From positions 1 to 30,089 of the forward strand of contig DIFG01000034.1 of NCBI GenBank assembly GCA_002419025.1: a stretch of DNA of 30,089 nt, read 5' to 3'. The translations under genes were made by a program, and so were the position numbers. Of the stretch, positions 16,023 to 23,662 are shown piece by piece. Position 1 is the stretch's first letter. Every line of letters begins with the position of its first letter. Source of the stretch: Deltaproteobacteria bacterium UBA5754. GTDB taxonomy: Bacteria > Desulfobacterota > Dissulfuribacteria > Dissulfuribacterales > UBA5754. The notes below the pieces were generated by a model. It worked only from the letters and a program-made list of their open reading frames with translations, was not told the origin of the DNA and did not search any database.

Positions 16023-16743
16023 CATTGTCACGATTTTTCCGGGTTTTTTCCGGTCCCCCCTGGAGGAAGGGGTCCTCCACCGGGCCATCTCTCAGGGGAT
16101 CATTCGTGTGAGGACCACGAATCCTCGCGACTTCGCAACCGATCGGCATCGGACCGTGGACGACCGCCCGTATGGCGGAGGGGATGGCATGGTCATGAAG
16201 CCCGAACCCCTCCATGCCGTCCTCGAGCATCTGAAATCGGGCGGTGAGGCTGGGCCGGTCATCCTCTTGAGTCCGAGGGGGGAACTCCTGAACCAGGCCA
16301 GGGCGCGTGATCTGGCCTGCTTTCCCCGAATCATCCTCGTCTGCGGGCGTTACGAAGGCGTTGACGAACGTTTCCGGGAATGTTGCGCTGACCGGGAACT
16401 CTCCATCGGGGATTACGTCCTCACCGGGGGGGAGATCGCTGCCCTCGTAGTGATCGACTCGGTGAGCAGGCATGTTCCGGGGGTCCTGGGCTGTGAGACG
16501 TCCGCCGAGGAAGAGTCGTTCACCGACGGTCTCCTTGAGTATCCCCAATATACCCGTCCACCCGTCTTCAACGGGATGGCCGTTCCCGAGGTCCTTATGT
16601 CCGGGGATCATGCACGTATTGCCCGCTGGCGTAGGAACGAGGCGCTTCGAATCACGTTGGAGAGAAGGCCTGAACTCCTCCGCACCGCCCGTCTCACCCA
16701 TGACGACCGGGAAGAGCTGCGGCGCCTCGGGTGGCCGTCGTGA
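16012..16743 (+). CDS. trmD: tRNA (guanine(37)-N1)-methyltransferase
   Basis: Trefoil-knot enzyme that makes m1G37 in tRNAs with G36, preventing +1 frameshifting. The 243 residues from ATG 16012 start MLFDIVTIFPGFF and show RPYGGGDGMVMK, the knot motifs LVCGRYEGVDERF and SIGDYVLTGGEIAALVVID, and PQYTRPPVF. A TTG at 16000 in frame is less likely. The gene overlaps rimM at its start and the next methyltransferase at its stop (GTGA). Confidence 0.97.
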   Translation: MLFDIVTIFPGFFRSPLEEGVLHRAISQGIIRVRTTNPRDFATDRHRTVDDRPYGGGDGMVMKPEPLHAVLEHLKSGGEAGPVILLSPRGELLNQARARDLACFPRIILVCGRYEGVDERFRECCADRELSIGDYVLTGGEIAALVVIDSVSRHVPGVLGCETSAEEESFTDGLLEYPQYTRPPVFNGMAVPEVLMSGDHARIARWRRNEALRITLERRPELLRTARLTHDDREELRRLGWPS

Positions 16744-17342
16744 CGGTCTCCATCGCCCTTCTCCATTATCCTGTTAGGGACAGGTTCGGGTGCACCATAG
16801 CATCCGCGGTGACCAACCTGGATATCCACGACCTCGCCAGGCTTGCACGTACCTATGGGATCAGTCGTTTTTTCGTGGTAACTCCCATTGCCGAACAGCG
16901 GGATCTCGTGCGTGAACTCGTAGGGCATTGGACGAGAAGCGGCGCTGTCGCCAACCCGGATCGGAAGTCCGCCATGGAACTCGTCTCCATTGCCACTGAT
17001 CTTGATGAGGTCCGGGACATGGTTCAGGAGAAGCCTGATTATGCTGAATCAATAAGGATATATGCCACATCCGCCCGGTTGGAGATGGGGCCCAAAACGG
17101 TCTCCTGGCAATTCGCTCGGAAGGAAATGGCCATGAAAAGCAGAAATGGCCTCATACTTTTCGGCACTGCATCCGGGCTTTCTGAGGAGGTCCTGGATGA
17201 AGTGGACGGCATCCTCCCGCCCATCCGAGGTGCGGGGGAATACAATCATCTTTCCGTCCGGGCTGCGGCGGCCATAATACTGGATCGACTTTTCGGAGAA
17301 AACGGCCCCAGGGATCTGTCAAAATCAGCGAGGGTCCCGTGA
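16740..17342 (+). CDS. SPOUT-family RNA methyltransferase (TrmD-operon companion)
   Basis: A 200-residue protein starting with GTG at 16740, sharing GTGA with the trmD stop. It begins MTVSIALLHYPVRDRFGCTI and ends with ILFGTASGLSEEVL and IRGAGEYNHLSVRAAAAII, the SAM-binding knot layout of the SPOUT superfamily. Proteins of this type occur beside trmD in deltaproteobacteria and Thermotoga and are annotated as RNA methyltransferases with unknown target. The assignment to the fold is strong; substrate and modified base are unknown. It is followed by a 233-base gap with a large palindrome before rplS. Confidence 0.82.
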   Translation: MTVSIALLHYPVRDRFGCTIASAVTNLDIHDLARLARTYGISRFFVVTPIAEQRDLVRELVGHWTRSGAVANPDRKSAMELVSIATDLDEVRDMVQEKPDYAESIRIYATSARLEMGPKTVSWQFARKEMAMKSRNGLILFGTASGLSEEVLDEVDGILPPIRGAGEYNHLSVRAAAAIILDRLFGENGPRDLSKSARVP

Positions 17343-17456
17343 GCCGACGGTCGGGGTATTTGTTCCGTGCGGCAAATAGCCCCCGTCCATGGGAACGGAT
17401 TTGCCGACGGCGCCCGTCCATGGGCGTCTCACTCCACAAATACCCCGGCCGTCGGC
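17343..17456. repeat. Branched palindromic element before rplS
   Basis: The outer arms GCCGACGGTCGGGGTATTTGT (17343-17363) and ACAAATACCCCGGCCGTCGGC (17436-17456) are complementary at 20 of 21 positions, with the remaining pair G-T. Inside are GGCAAAT/ATTTGCC (17371-17377/17399-17405), enclosing a CCATGG-centred near-palindrome, and CGCCC/GGGCG (17411-17426). As RNA this could fold into a multi-branched structure in the leader of rplS. Part of it (17409-17443) recurs at 26470-26505. Confidence 0.88.
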
Positions 17457-17575
17457 CCACGGATTCAGGATTTTGACTTTGACAGATCCATGAAAAAACA
17501 CGATGGTGTCATGCAGAATAGAAATGAATGAAGTAACATACAAATTTTACGATTTAATCAGGAGGGACAGGCCCA

Positions 17576-17929
17576 ATGGATGCTATACGAAGGATCGAAA
17601 GCGAGGAGATGCGGATGGACATACCGGATTTCCGCCCCGGGGACAGCGTCCGCGTCTCCGTGAAGATCCAGGAGACCGAGGAAAAGGAACGAATACAGGT
17701 CTTCGAGGGGATCGTCATCGCCAGGAAGGGAGTCGGCTTCAACGAGACCTTCACCGTGCGCAAGGTGTCGTATGGTGTCGGGGTCGAAAGGACCTTTCCC
17801 GTCCACTCGCCCCGTATCGAAAAGGTAGAGCTTATGGAGTCCGGACGCGGAAACCGTGCGAAATTCTATTACATACGCGGGCTCAAGGCGAAAACCGTCC
17901 GACACAAGACCCGGGCGCGCACTCCATGA
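17576..17929 (+). CDS. rplS: 50S ribosomal protein L19
   Basis: Large-subunit protein at the 30S-50S interface, 117 residues. It has FRPGDSVRVSVKI, ERIQVFEGIVIARKG, FTVRKVSYGVGVERTFPVHS and the C-terminal RGLKAKTVRHKTR typical of L19. AGGAGG lies about 10 bases before the ATG. The preceding palindrome (17343-17456) is transcribed in its leader if it is read through from trmD. Confidence 0.97.
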   Translation: MDAIRRIESEEMRMDIPDFRPGDSVRVSVKIQETEEKERIQVFEGIVIARKGVGFNETFTVRKVSYGVGVERTFPVHSPRIEKVELMESGRGNRAKFYYIRGLKAKTVRHKTRARTP

Positions 17930-17930
17930 T

Positions 17931-18560
17931 GTGAGCGGATCGTCGGTTTCCGGCCCTCCGGACCTTTTCGGGTTTGACCGCGTTTGGTGGGACCAGGGAC
18001 ATATACATGTGGCGGGCGTAGATGAGGTCGGACGCGGATGTCTCGCAGGCCCGGTCGTGGCCTGTGCAGTCGTGATTCCGCCCTATGAGCGTATTCCTGG
18101 CGTGATGGATTCAAAGGCGCTTGCCCCGTCTGAACGCCTCAGGCTCCATGGGATCATCATGGAGAGGGCTTGGGCGGTCGCCCTCGCTGAGGTTCCGGCG
18201 GAGGAGATAGACCGGGTCAATATCAGGAGGGCGAGTCTCGAGGCCATGCGTCAGGCCATCGAGGACCTGGCAGTCAGGCCGGATCTCGTGCTCGTGGACG
18301 GTAACGCCCAGGTGGACCATCCCGCCCCCCAACTGATGGTCGTCGGCGGTGACGGCCTGTCCCAGTGCATCGCCGCCGCGTCCATCGTGGCCAAGGTCTA
18401 CAGGGATCGCATCATGGAGGGATACGACCATCGCTATCCAGGCTATGACTTTGCAAGGCACAAGGGGTATCCTACCCGGGCGCACCGGGATGCCCTGCGG
18501 CGTCTGGGCGTCCTGCCCATTCATCGAAGGACCTTCCGGGGGGTTTCCGATGTGTGCTAA
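17931..18560 (+). CDS. rnhB: Ribonuclease HII
   Basis: Removes RNA from RNA-DNA hybrids and initiates ribonucleotide excision. The 209 residues from GTG 17931 compare with 198 in E. coli. The catalytic acidic residues are Asp31 and Glu32 (VAGVDEVGRG), Asp123 (LVLVDGN) and Asp159 (AKVYRDRIM). The GTG lies one base after the rplS stop; no better start with a ribosome-binding site is seen, so the exact N-terminus is less certain. It overlaps yraN by 11 bases. Confidence 0.95.
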   Translation: MSGSSVSGPPDLFGFDRVWWDQGHIHVAGVDEVGRGCLAGPVVACAVVIPPYERIPGVMDSKALAPSERLRLHGIIMERAWAVALAEVPAEEIDRVNIRRASLEAMRQAIEDLAVRPDLVLVDGNAQVDHPAPQLMVVGGDGLSQCIAAASIVAKVYRDRIMEGYDHRYPGYDFARHKGYPTRAHRDALRRLGVLPIHRRTFRGVSDVC

Positions 18561-18969
18561 GGCATCCATGTCCACGGGTGCGTCTTCCGTCCCAGCGGCC
18601 CAGACCTTGGGCAAGAGGGCCGAGGATCTGGCCGCCGGATATTTCCAGGATCGCGGATACCGAATCCTTCATCAAGGCTACCGGACCCGCTTGGGGGAGA
18701 TCGACCTCATCCTCGAGGACAAGGACAGGGAGATCGTCTTCGTCGAGGTCAAGGCCCGCTCATCCGAACGCTATGGTCTGCCCCAGGAGGCGGTGACCCC
18801 CAGGAAGCAGCGCCAGATCGCACGGACGGCCCTCCGATATCTGCAGGAGCGTGGGCTTCCCTTCAGGGACGTCCGATTCGACATCCTCGCCATCCGTTTC
18901 ATTGGGGGGTGTCCCCTTTTCGACCATATACCCCGTGCATTCGGCGGTGAGGCACTGGAAACGCCATGA
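18550..18969 (+). CDS. yraN: UPF0102 / YraN-family nuclease-like protein
   Basis: A 139-residue protein of the YraN family, with the endonuclease-like fold marked by GEIDLILED and IVFVEVKARSS (the D-ExK constellation of restriction-like nucleases). It follows rnhB in a very widely conserved pair; the precise substrate is unknown. GGGGGG lies about 6 bases before the ATG at 18550; an ATG at 18568 is a possible alternative. The stop overlaps the next start as ATGA. Confidence 0.92.
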   Translation: MCAKASMSTGASSVPAAQTLGKRAEDLAAGYFQDRGYRILHQGYRTRLGEIDLILEDKDREIVFVEVKARSSERYGLPQEAVTPRKQRQIARTALRYLQERGLPFRDVRFDILAIRFIGGCPLFDHIPRAFGGEALETP

Positions 18970-20345
18970 CCTTGAGACTCCAGCGGGATATCGCGACCAT
19001 CAAAAACACCCTTCTTCAAATGTCGTCACTCGTCGAGGAGGCGGTCAAGAGCGCACTTCTTGCATGCCAGCAGCAGAACCCGGATCTGGCTCGGCTGGTC
19101 ATCGAGAGGGACGAAGAAATCGACGCCATACAGATGAAGATCGATGAATACGTGCTCGAGTCCCTGGCCCTACAGCAACCCATGGCCGTGGATCTCCGGT
19201 TCCTGACCTCGGCTCAGCAGATCGCCGGTCAGCTCGAACGGGTGGGTGACCATGCAGTGAACCTCTCCGAGGAGATCGTCTATCTCATGGGCAAGACGGG
19301 TTCTGTCTGCCTCCTGTCACCGGGCCTGCGCGACATGGCGACCCTTGCCGTGTCCATGCTTGCGGACAGCATAAACGCCTTTGTCTATGGAGACAGCGCC
19401 CTTGCCCGTGAGGTGCGAAGGCGGGACAAAAGGGTGGACGAACTATACCGTCACGTCTTTACGGAAGAGATCATCTCCATGCAGCAGGGCAGCCATGAGA
19501 TCGTGCCCGGCGTCTATCACATCATCCTGGCGCTCAACATCGAACGGATCGCCGATCTGGCGACCAATATCGCAGAGGACGTCATCTATCTCGTCGAGGG
19601 CCGTCTTGTTCGCCATGACGAGTCTGAAGTATCCGAAGTATCCGATGTCCACGGGAAGGTGAAAGAGGAAATGGACAAGGAAGGAATCCGTGAAAAGAAG
19701 GGGAGACCCGAGCCCCTGGAATGTCTCGAACGCCATGCCAAATATGTGTGCGATGCCATCGATCAGTCAATGCGCGCGTTCACGGCCTACTGCGATGGAG
19801 ACGGTGAAGGTTTTCGCCTGTATCTCGAAAAGACCCGGGAACTGGAGCAGGCGGCGGACCTTGTCAAGCGCAACGTCCGTTCCCACCTCCCCAGGGGGGT
19901 CATCATGCCCATCGACAAGTTCGAGCTCTTTCAATACCTAAACGAGCAGGACGACGTGGCCAACACCGCCGAAGACATAATGGACTGGCTTTCCTACCGA
20001 ACGGTGGTCATTGGAGAACCCCTCAAGAGGGAGTATCACCGTCTCTACAGCCAGTGCATCGACATAACAGGCGTCCTCTTTGAGATCATCAAGGACGCCA
20101 GGGTTTATTTCCAGCTGGGCGATGAAGAGGTAAGGGTGCGGATCAAGCAGGGGATCCGACGCATGCGGGACGAAGAGACCAAGGCAGACGGCATGGAACA
20201 CCGGATCAAGAAGGTCATCTTCGAAACCTATACTGAAGACCTTTTCCCCGTCTATTTTCTCGTGCGTCTCGTGGAGCTTATCGGAAGGACCGCTGATCAT
20301 GCGGTGGGTGCCGCGGATGTCATGAGGTCCATGATCGCACGCTGA
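18966..20345 (+). CDS. PhoU-DUF47 fusion protein
   Basis: A 459-residue all-helical protein. The first ~225 residues are a PhoU domain, with two metal-binding-type helices QLERVGDHAVNLSEEI and LNIERIADLATNIAED. After a short charged linker with the repeated EVSEVSDV, the last ~215 residues resemble the PhoU-related DUF47 family (LEQAADLVKRNVRSHLP, EQDDVANTAEDIMDWLS, LIGRTADHAVGAADVM). PhoU represses the PhoR/PhoB phosphate response through the PstSCAB transporter; DUF47 proteins usually accompany PitA-type phosphate transporters. No phosphate transporter or phoB/phoR gene is in the window. The start overlaps the yraN stop (ATGA). Domain calls are confident; phosphate signalling is inferred. 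Confidence 0.85.
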   Translation: MTLRLQRDIATIKNTLLQMSSLVEEAVKSALLACQQQNPDLARLVIERDEEIDAIQMKIDEYVLESLALQQPMAVDLRFLTSAQQIAGQLERVGDHAVNLSEEIVYLMGKTGSVCLLSPGLRDMATLAVSMLADSINAFVYGDSALAREVRRRDKRVDELYRHVFTEEIISMQQGSHEIVPGVYHIILALNIERIADLATNIAEDVIYLVEGRLVRHDESEVSEVSDVHGKVKEEMDKEGIREKKGRPEPLECLERHAKYVCDAIDQSMRAFTAYCDGDGEGFRLYLEKTRELEQAADLVKRNVRSHLPRGVIMPIDKFELFQYLNEQDDVANTAEDIMDWLSYRTVVIGEPLKREYHRLYSQCIDITGVLFEIIKDARVYFQLGDEEVRVRIKQGIRRMRDEETKADGMEHRIKKVIFETYTEDLFPVYFLVRLVELIGRTADHAVGAADVMRSMIAR

Positions 20346-20351
20346 GGGTCT

Positions 20352-21209
20352 TCAGCAAGGTCCTTTCCCTGCCTCCTTGTCCACGAGAAGAAACGCCGTC
20401 CTGACCCGGGTTCTTACCGTGATCATTCCGTCCACGGCCCTTGTCCGGACTGCTTCCAGCACGGCGCCCTTTTCTGCGTCGGTCAGCGGCCGGCGCATCT
20501 CCATCTGCCAGAGGAGGTTTTCCGCCTGTCTCTGCCAGGGACGGGTCCTTTCCCAGCAGCCATGAAAGAAGCGCAGGTCAGGCGCATATCCCCGTGCATA
20601 GAGGTAATTGAAGGGGATCATGACATCCACCCGGTGACGTTCCGGGGCCGATCCGAGGACCTCCCGGGCGATCTCCTCGTGCAGGACGTTTTTCTTCACC
20701 CCGGCCCACGAGACGATGGCAAAAAAACGGCGGGACGCGTCGAGCATGCGGTCGATTTCGTCGAGGGACCTAAGGAGTGGGGTCAGGGAGACAAAGACGA
20801 GGTCGAAGCGATCCTCCGGTGTGTAATCCCGCCAGTCGGTCGCGACGCTTTGGATATTGGAGATGCCCAGTCTGCGCCGTTTTTCCTCGAGACGCTGGAG
20901 CATGGCGCCGGATATGTCGATGGCCGTGACAGACCGGCAGAAGGGTGCTATTCGAAGGGCATAGGCACCGGTGCCGCAGGCGATGTCGAGAACTGTCTGC
21001 CCGGGTGCGACGGCTCCGCATTCCCGAAGAGACGCGAGCACGCATTCCACCTGCCGCATGTAGTCGTGACACGCCTCCAGGTCGTCATAATCCCGGGCCG
21101 CCCTGTCCCAGATCTCTCCGGAGAAGGCGGGGGATCGGCTTCCGTCTCCGAGGGCGGAGCTGGCGTAGTCCCTCCAGAATTCAGGTGTGTTAGGTCTTTT
21201 TGAGCACAT
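20352..21209 (-). CDS. Class I SAM-dependent methyltransferase
   Basis: A 285-residue Rossmann-fold methyltransferase with motif I VLDIACGTGAYALRI near residue 72 and VTAIDISGAMLQ as motif II. The C-terminal half (CWERTRPWQRQAENLLWQM) is not recognised, so the substrate is unknown. AGAGG lies 7-8 bases upstream of the ATG on this strand. It converges with the PhoU-DUF47 gene with only 6 bases between the stops. No neighbour on the same strand suggests a pathway. Confidence 0.85.
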   Translation of the reverse strand: MCSKRPNTPEFWRDYASSALGDGSRSPAFSGEIWDRAARDYDDLEACHDYMRQVECVLASLRECGAVAPGQTVLDIACGTGAYALRIAPFCRSVTAIDISGAMLQRLEEKRRRLGISNIQSVATDWRDYTPEDRFDLVFVSLTPLLRSLDEIDRMLDASRRFFAIVSWAGVKKNVLHEEIAREVLGSAPERHRVDVMIPFNYLYARGYAPDLRFFHGCWERTRPWQRQAENLLWQMEMRRPLTDAEKGAVLEAVRTRAVDGMITVRTRVRTAFLLVDKEAGKGPC

Positions 21210-21281
21210 GAAAATACCTCTCTATGGCCTGGCCAAGCCTTCCAGGTGTGGTTGCCAGGCGTTCGATAACACATTAGTTTT

Positions 21282-21441
21282 GATGGCGTCGTAAAAAAGT
21301 GCCGGACTCGTCATGCCGGACTTGATCCGGCATCCAGAACATATTGAAAACACTGGATTCCGGCTCCCAGATTTAAGCATTCCGGGACAGGCTTTGCCGG
21401 AATGACGCCAAATTGGAATTTTCGACATTTTACACGCCATC
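21282..21441. repeat. Family B MITE-like element, copy 2
   Basis: Same arms as copy 1 (GATGGCGTCGTAAAA left; complement of GATGGCGTGTAAAA right, one base shorter). Same first REP (21313-21333) and same spacer TCCAGAACATATTGAAAA. The second REP has arms ATTCCGGC (21357-21364) and GCCGGAAT (21396-21403), but its loop is about 31 bases instead of 4 and contains another ATTCCGG. It fills the divergent space between the methyltransferase and the fmdE-like gene. Confidence 0.88.
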
Positions 21442-21461
21442 AATTTTGTGAAAGCGTAACC

Positions 21462-22085
21462 ATGGAATTCATCCCCTGCAATCTCGAGACCCCGTCGCTT
21501 CCTCCGTTTGAAGACCTTCTCGCCGAGTCCGTCCGGGTCCATGGTCATCTCTGCGCCGGGCAGGTCCTCGGTGTCCGTCTTGCCATGCTCGGTCTCAGGC
21601 TCATCGGCATCCAGGATCCCAAGGGCAGGGACAGGAAGTCGTTTCTTGTCTTTGTGGAGATCGACCGATGTGCAACGGACGCGATACAGTCCGTCACCGG
21701 GTGCTCCCTCGGAAAGCGTTCACTCAAATGGGTGGACTACGGCATCATGGCGGCGACCTTTCTCCATCAGAAGACCGGCGAGGCGTACCGGATCGTGGCC
21801 CGCGAGGAGGCCAGGGAGCTTTCCCGCACATATTTCCCCGAGATAGAGAACAAGTACAAGAGGCAGCTCGAGGCCTACAGGCTCATGAGCGACGAAGAGC
21901 TCTTCACGTGGGAAAGGGTGCGTGTTCAGGTGCCCCAGGAGGACCTTCCGGGAAGGCCTCTGCGCAGGGTCCGTTGCGAGGTCTGTGGGGATTGGGTCCA
22001 GGATGCCCGTGAGGTGGTAAGCAACGGTAAGGTCCTATGCCGTGCCTGTGCCCACGGGGCGTACTACCAGAGGGAGGAAGGCTGA
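21462..22085 (+). CDS. FmdE-domain protein with C-terminal zinc ribbon
   Basis: A 207-residue protein with the FmdE (formylmethanofuran dehydrogenase subunit E-like) domain: VHGHLCAGQVLGVRLAM near 26-42, DRCATDAIQSVTGCSLGKRS near 68-87. It also has a C-terminal zinc ribbon CEVCGDW...CRACAHG. Outside methanogens these proteins commonly sit beside molybdopterin genes, and here the stop overlaps a MoeA-like gene (TGATG). A role in handling molybdenum or tungsten cofactor is inferred, not shown. The ATG at 21462 has only a weak GAAAG upstream; no better start fits the family's N-terminus. Confidence 0.88.
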   Translation: MEFIPCNLETPSLPPFEDLLAESVRVHGHLCAGQVLGVRLAMLGLRLIGIQDPKGRDRKSFLVFVEIDRCATDAIQSVTGCSLGKRSLKWVDYGIMAATFLHQKTGEAYRIVAREEARELSRTYFPEIENKYKRQLEAYRLMSDEELFTWERVRVQVPQEDLPGRPLRRVRCEVCGDWVQDAREVVSNGKVLCRACAHGAYYQREEG

Positions 22086-23119
22086 TGGAAGCGAGGGTGA
22101 TACCGATTGACGATGCGGTCGGGATGGTGATCCCCCATGATCTCACCGAGATCATTCTGGACCTGAAAAAGGGCCCGGCATTTCGCAAGGGGCATGTCAT
22201 TCGGCCCGAGGACATTTCTCATCTCAAGCGGATCGGCAAGGAGCGCATCTACGTGCTCACCCTCGGCGAGGACGAACTTCACGAGGACGACGCGGCCTTG
22301 CTCATGGCCCGTGCCATAGCAGGTCCGAATATCATCTATGACGAGCGGCCCACCGAGGGCAAGGTGGGTTTTCGTGCGGCCTGTGACGGGCTTTTCCGGG
22401 TGGACGTGGAAAGACTTGCCGCCTTCAACCGTCTCGGCGAGGTGATGCTCGCCACCAGACACACACATATTGCCGTCAAGGCGGGCGAACATCTGGCTGG
22501 CGAGCGGGCCATTCCTCTTGTGGTCCCACGGGCGATTGTGGATCAGGCCGTGGAGATCGCCTCTCGAGATGGAGGGCTCATCGCCGTAGAACCGTGGAGA
22601 ATCCGGACTGGAGCCGTGGTGATTACAGGCCGGGAGGTCTTTGAGGGCCGGGTCCAGGATGCCTTTGGTCCCATCATGCGGAAGAAACTCAAGGCATTCG
22701 GCCTGGAGGTCATATCGACGGTGATCGTCCCGGACGACCGGGAGACGATCGCCAGGGCCGTACGGGATGCCATGGCCAAGGGCGCCGGGATCATCCTCTG
22801 CACCGGCGGGATGTCCGTGGATCCGGACGACGTCACGCGGCTCGCCATTGCAGACGCCGGTGCAAAGGATGTAGTCTATGGATCCCCTGTTCTTCCCGGA
22901 GCCATGTTTCTCGCCGGCTATCTTCCCGGAGACATACCGGTGCTCGGGGTTCCGGCCTGCGGGATGTATTACCGGACAACGGTCCTGGATCTGGTCCTGC
23001 CCCGTGTGCTTGCCGGGGAAAGGATGGACCGGGAAAAGATCGCCGCCCTGGGACACGGTGGGCTGTGCCTTAGCTGCCCGTCCTGTACCTATCCCGTCTG
23101 CCCCTTTGGAAAGGGGTAG
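22085..23119 (+). CDS. Molybdopterin-binding MoeA/Mog-like protein with Cys-rich tail
   Basis: A 344-residue protein with a MoCF-biosynthesis-type domain: RTGAVVITGREVFEG, GAGIILCTGGMSVDPDDVT and VLGVPACGMYYRTTVLD. It is shorter than E. coli MoeA and belongs to the MoeA-like group found next to FmdE proteins. Unusual is the end, CLSCPSCTYPVCPFGKG, with four cysteines spaced like a metal site. The start overlaps the fmdE-like stop by one base, so they are probably coupled. A role in molybdenum or tungsten cofactor synthesis or sensing is inferred. Confidence 0.85.
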   Translation: MEARVIPIDDAVGMVIPHDLTEIILDLKKGPAFRKGHVIRPEDISHLKRIGKERIYVLTLGEDELHEDDAALLMARAIAGPNIIYDERPTEGKVGFRAACDGLFRVDVERLAAFNRLGEVMLATRHTHIAVKAGEHLAGERAIPLVVPRAIVDQAVEIASRDGGLIAVEPWRIRTGAVVITGREVFEGRVQDAFGPIMRKKLKAFGLEVISTVIVPDDRETIARAVRDAMAKGAGIILCTGGMSVDPDDVTRLAIADAGAKDVVYGSPVLPGAMFLAGYLPGDIPVLGVPACGMYYRTTVLDLVLPRVLAGERMDREKIAALGHGGLCLSCPSCTYPVCPFGKG

Positions 23120-23134
23120 GAAAGGACCTGCGCC

Positions 23135-23431
23135 ATGTTCGTCTTGAGAAACTTCATCAATTCCCTCGCGACTGTCATAGATGTCGTCCTGACACTCTAT
23201 ATGTGGATCCTTGTCATACGGGCACTCATCTCCTGGGTGAATCCGGATCCTTACAACCCCATCGTCCGGTTTCTTTCCGGGATCACCGATCCCTTACTCT
23301 ACCGGGTGCGACGGATCCTGCCCCTCTCCTTCGGCGGAATCGACCTGACCCCAATGATCCTTATCCTCGCGATCATCTTTCTCCAGAGCTTCCTCGTCCC
23401 CACCCTTCGTCAGATCGCCCTTGGATTTTGA
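23135..23431 (+). CDS. YggT-family membrane protein
   Basis: A 98-residue protein with two hydrophobic spans (about 12-33 and 71-92) flanking the family signature ISWVNPDPYNPIVRFLSG and TDPLLYRVRRILP. YggT proteins (YlmG in Gram-positives) are linked to membrane organisation and osmotic response. It follows the MoeA-like gene by 15 bases with AAAGGA upstream. The window shows no direct functional link to its neighbours. Confidence 0.92.
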   Translation: MFVLRNFINSLATVIDVVLTLYMWILVIRALISWVNPDPYNPIVRFLSGITDPLLYRVRRILPLSFGGIDLTPMILILAIIFLQSFLVPTLRQIALGF

Positions 23432-23662
23432 TCCTGGATCCGGCAAGCACACCCGTCTCTCAGCTCAAGGCATCCGGCTCACACCCCTCAATCGGCGCGT
23501 ACTTTGTGAGAGAGTCGCTGTAAGGAACGTGATGATGGAGAGATTGCGACTCGAATATCCTCTACCGCTGATCCGGATTCTCGTAGGCTCGAACAGCGGT
23601 TATTACGCCTGGGAAAAGCGAATGCCCTTGGTATCCATTTTTCTCAACATACGTCATTCGAT
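23432..23662. other. Gap with no recognised content
   Basis: These 231 bases lie between yggT and the DUF202 gene. A short open frame runs across it but has no family features, no good start and no conserved composition. No clear hairpin terminator or repeat was seen. Confidence 0.5.

Noticed and set aside
14565..21441. CRISPR array from the repeated palindromes
   Set aside because: The repeats are few, far apart and not regularly spaced; there are no cas genes.
22064..23056. Open minus-strand frame of 330 codons
   Set aside because: It is antisense to the MoeA-like gene, with no family features; GC-rich codon bias on the coding strand explains it.
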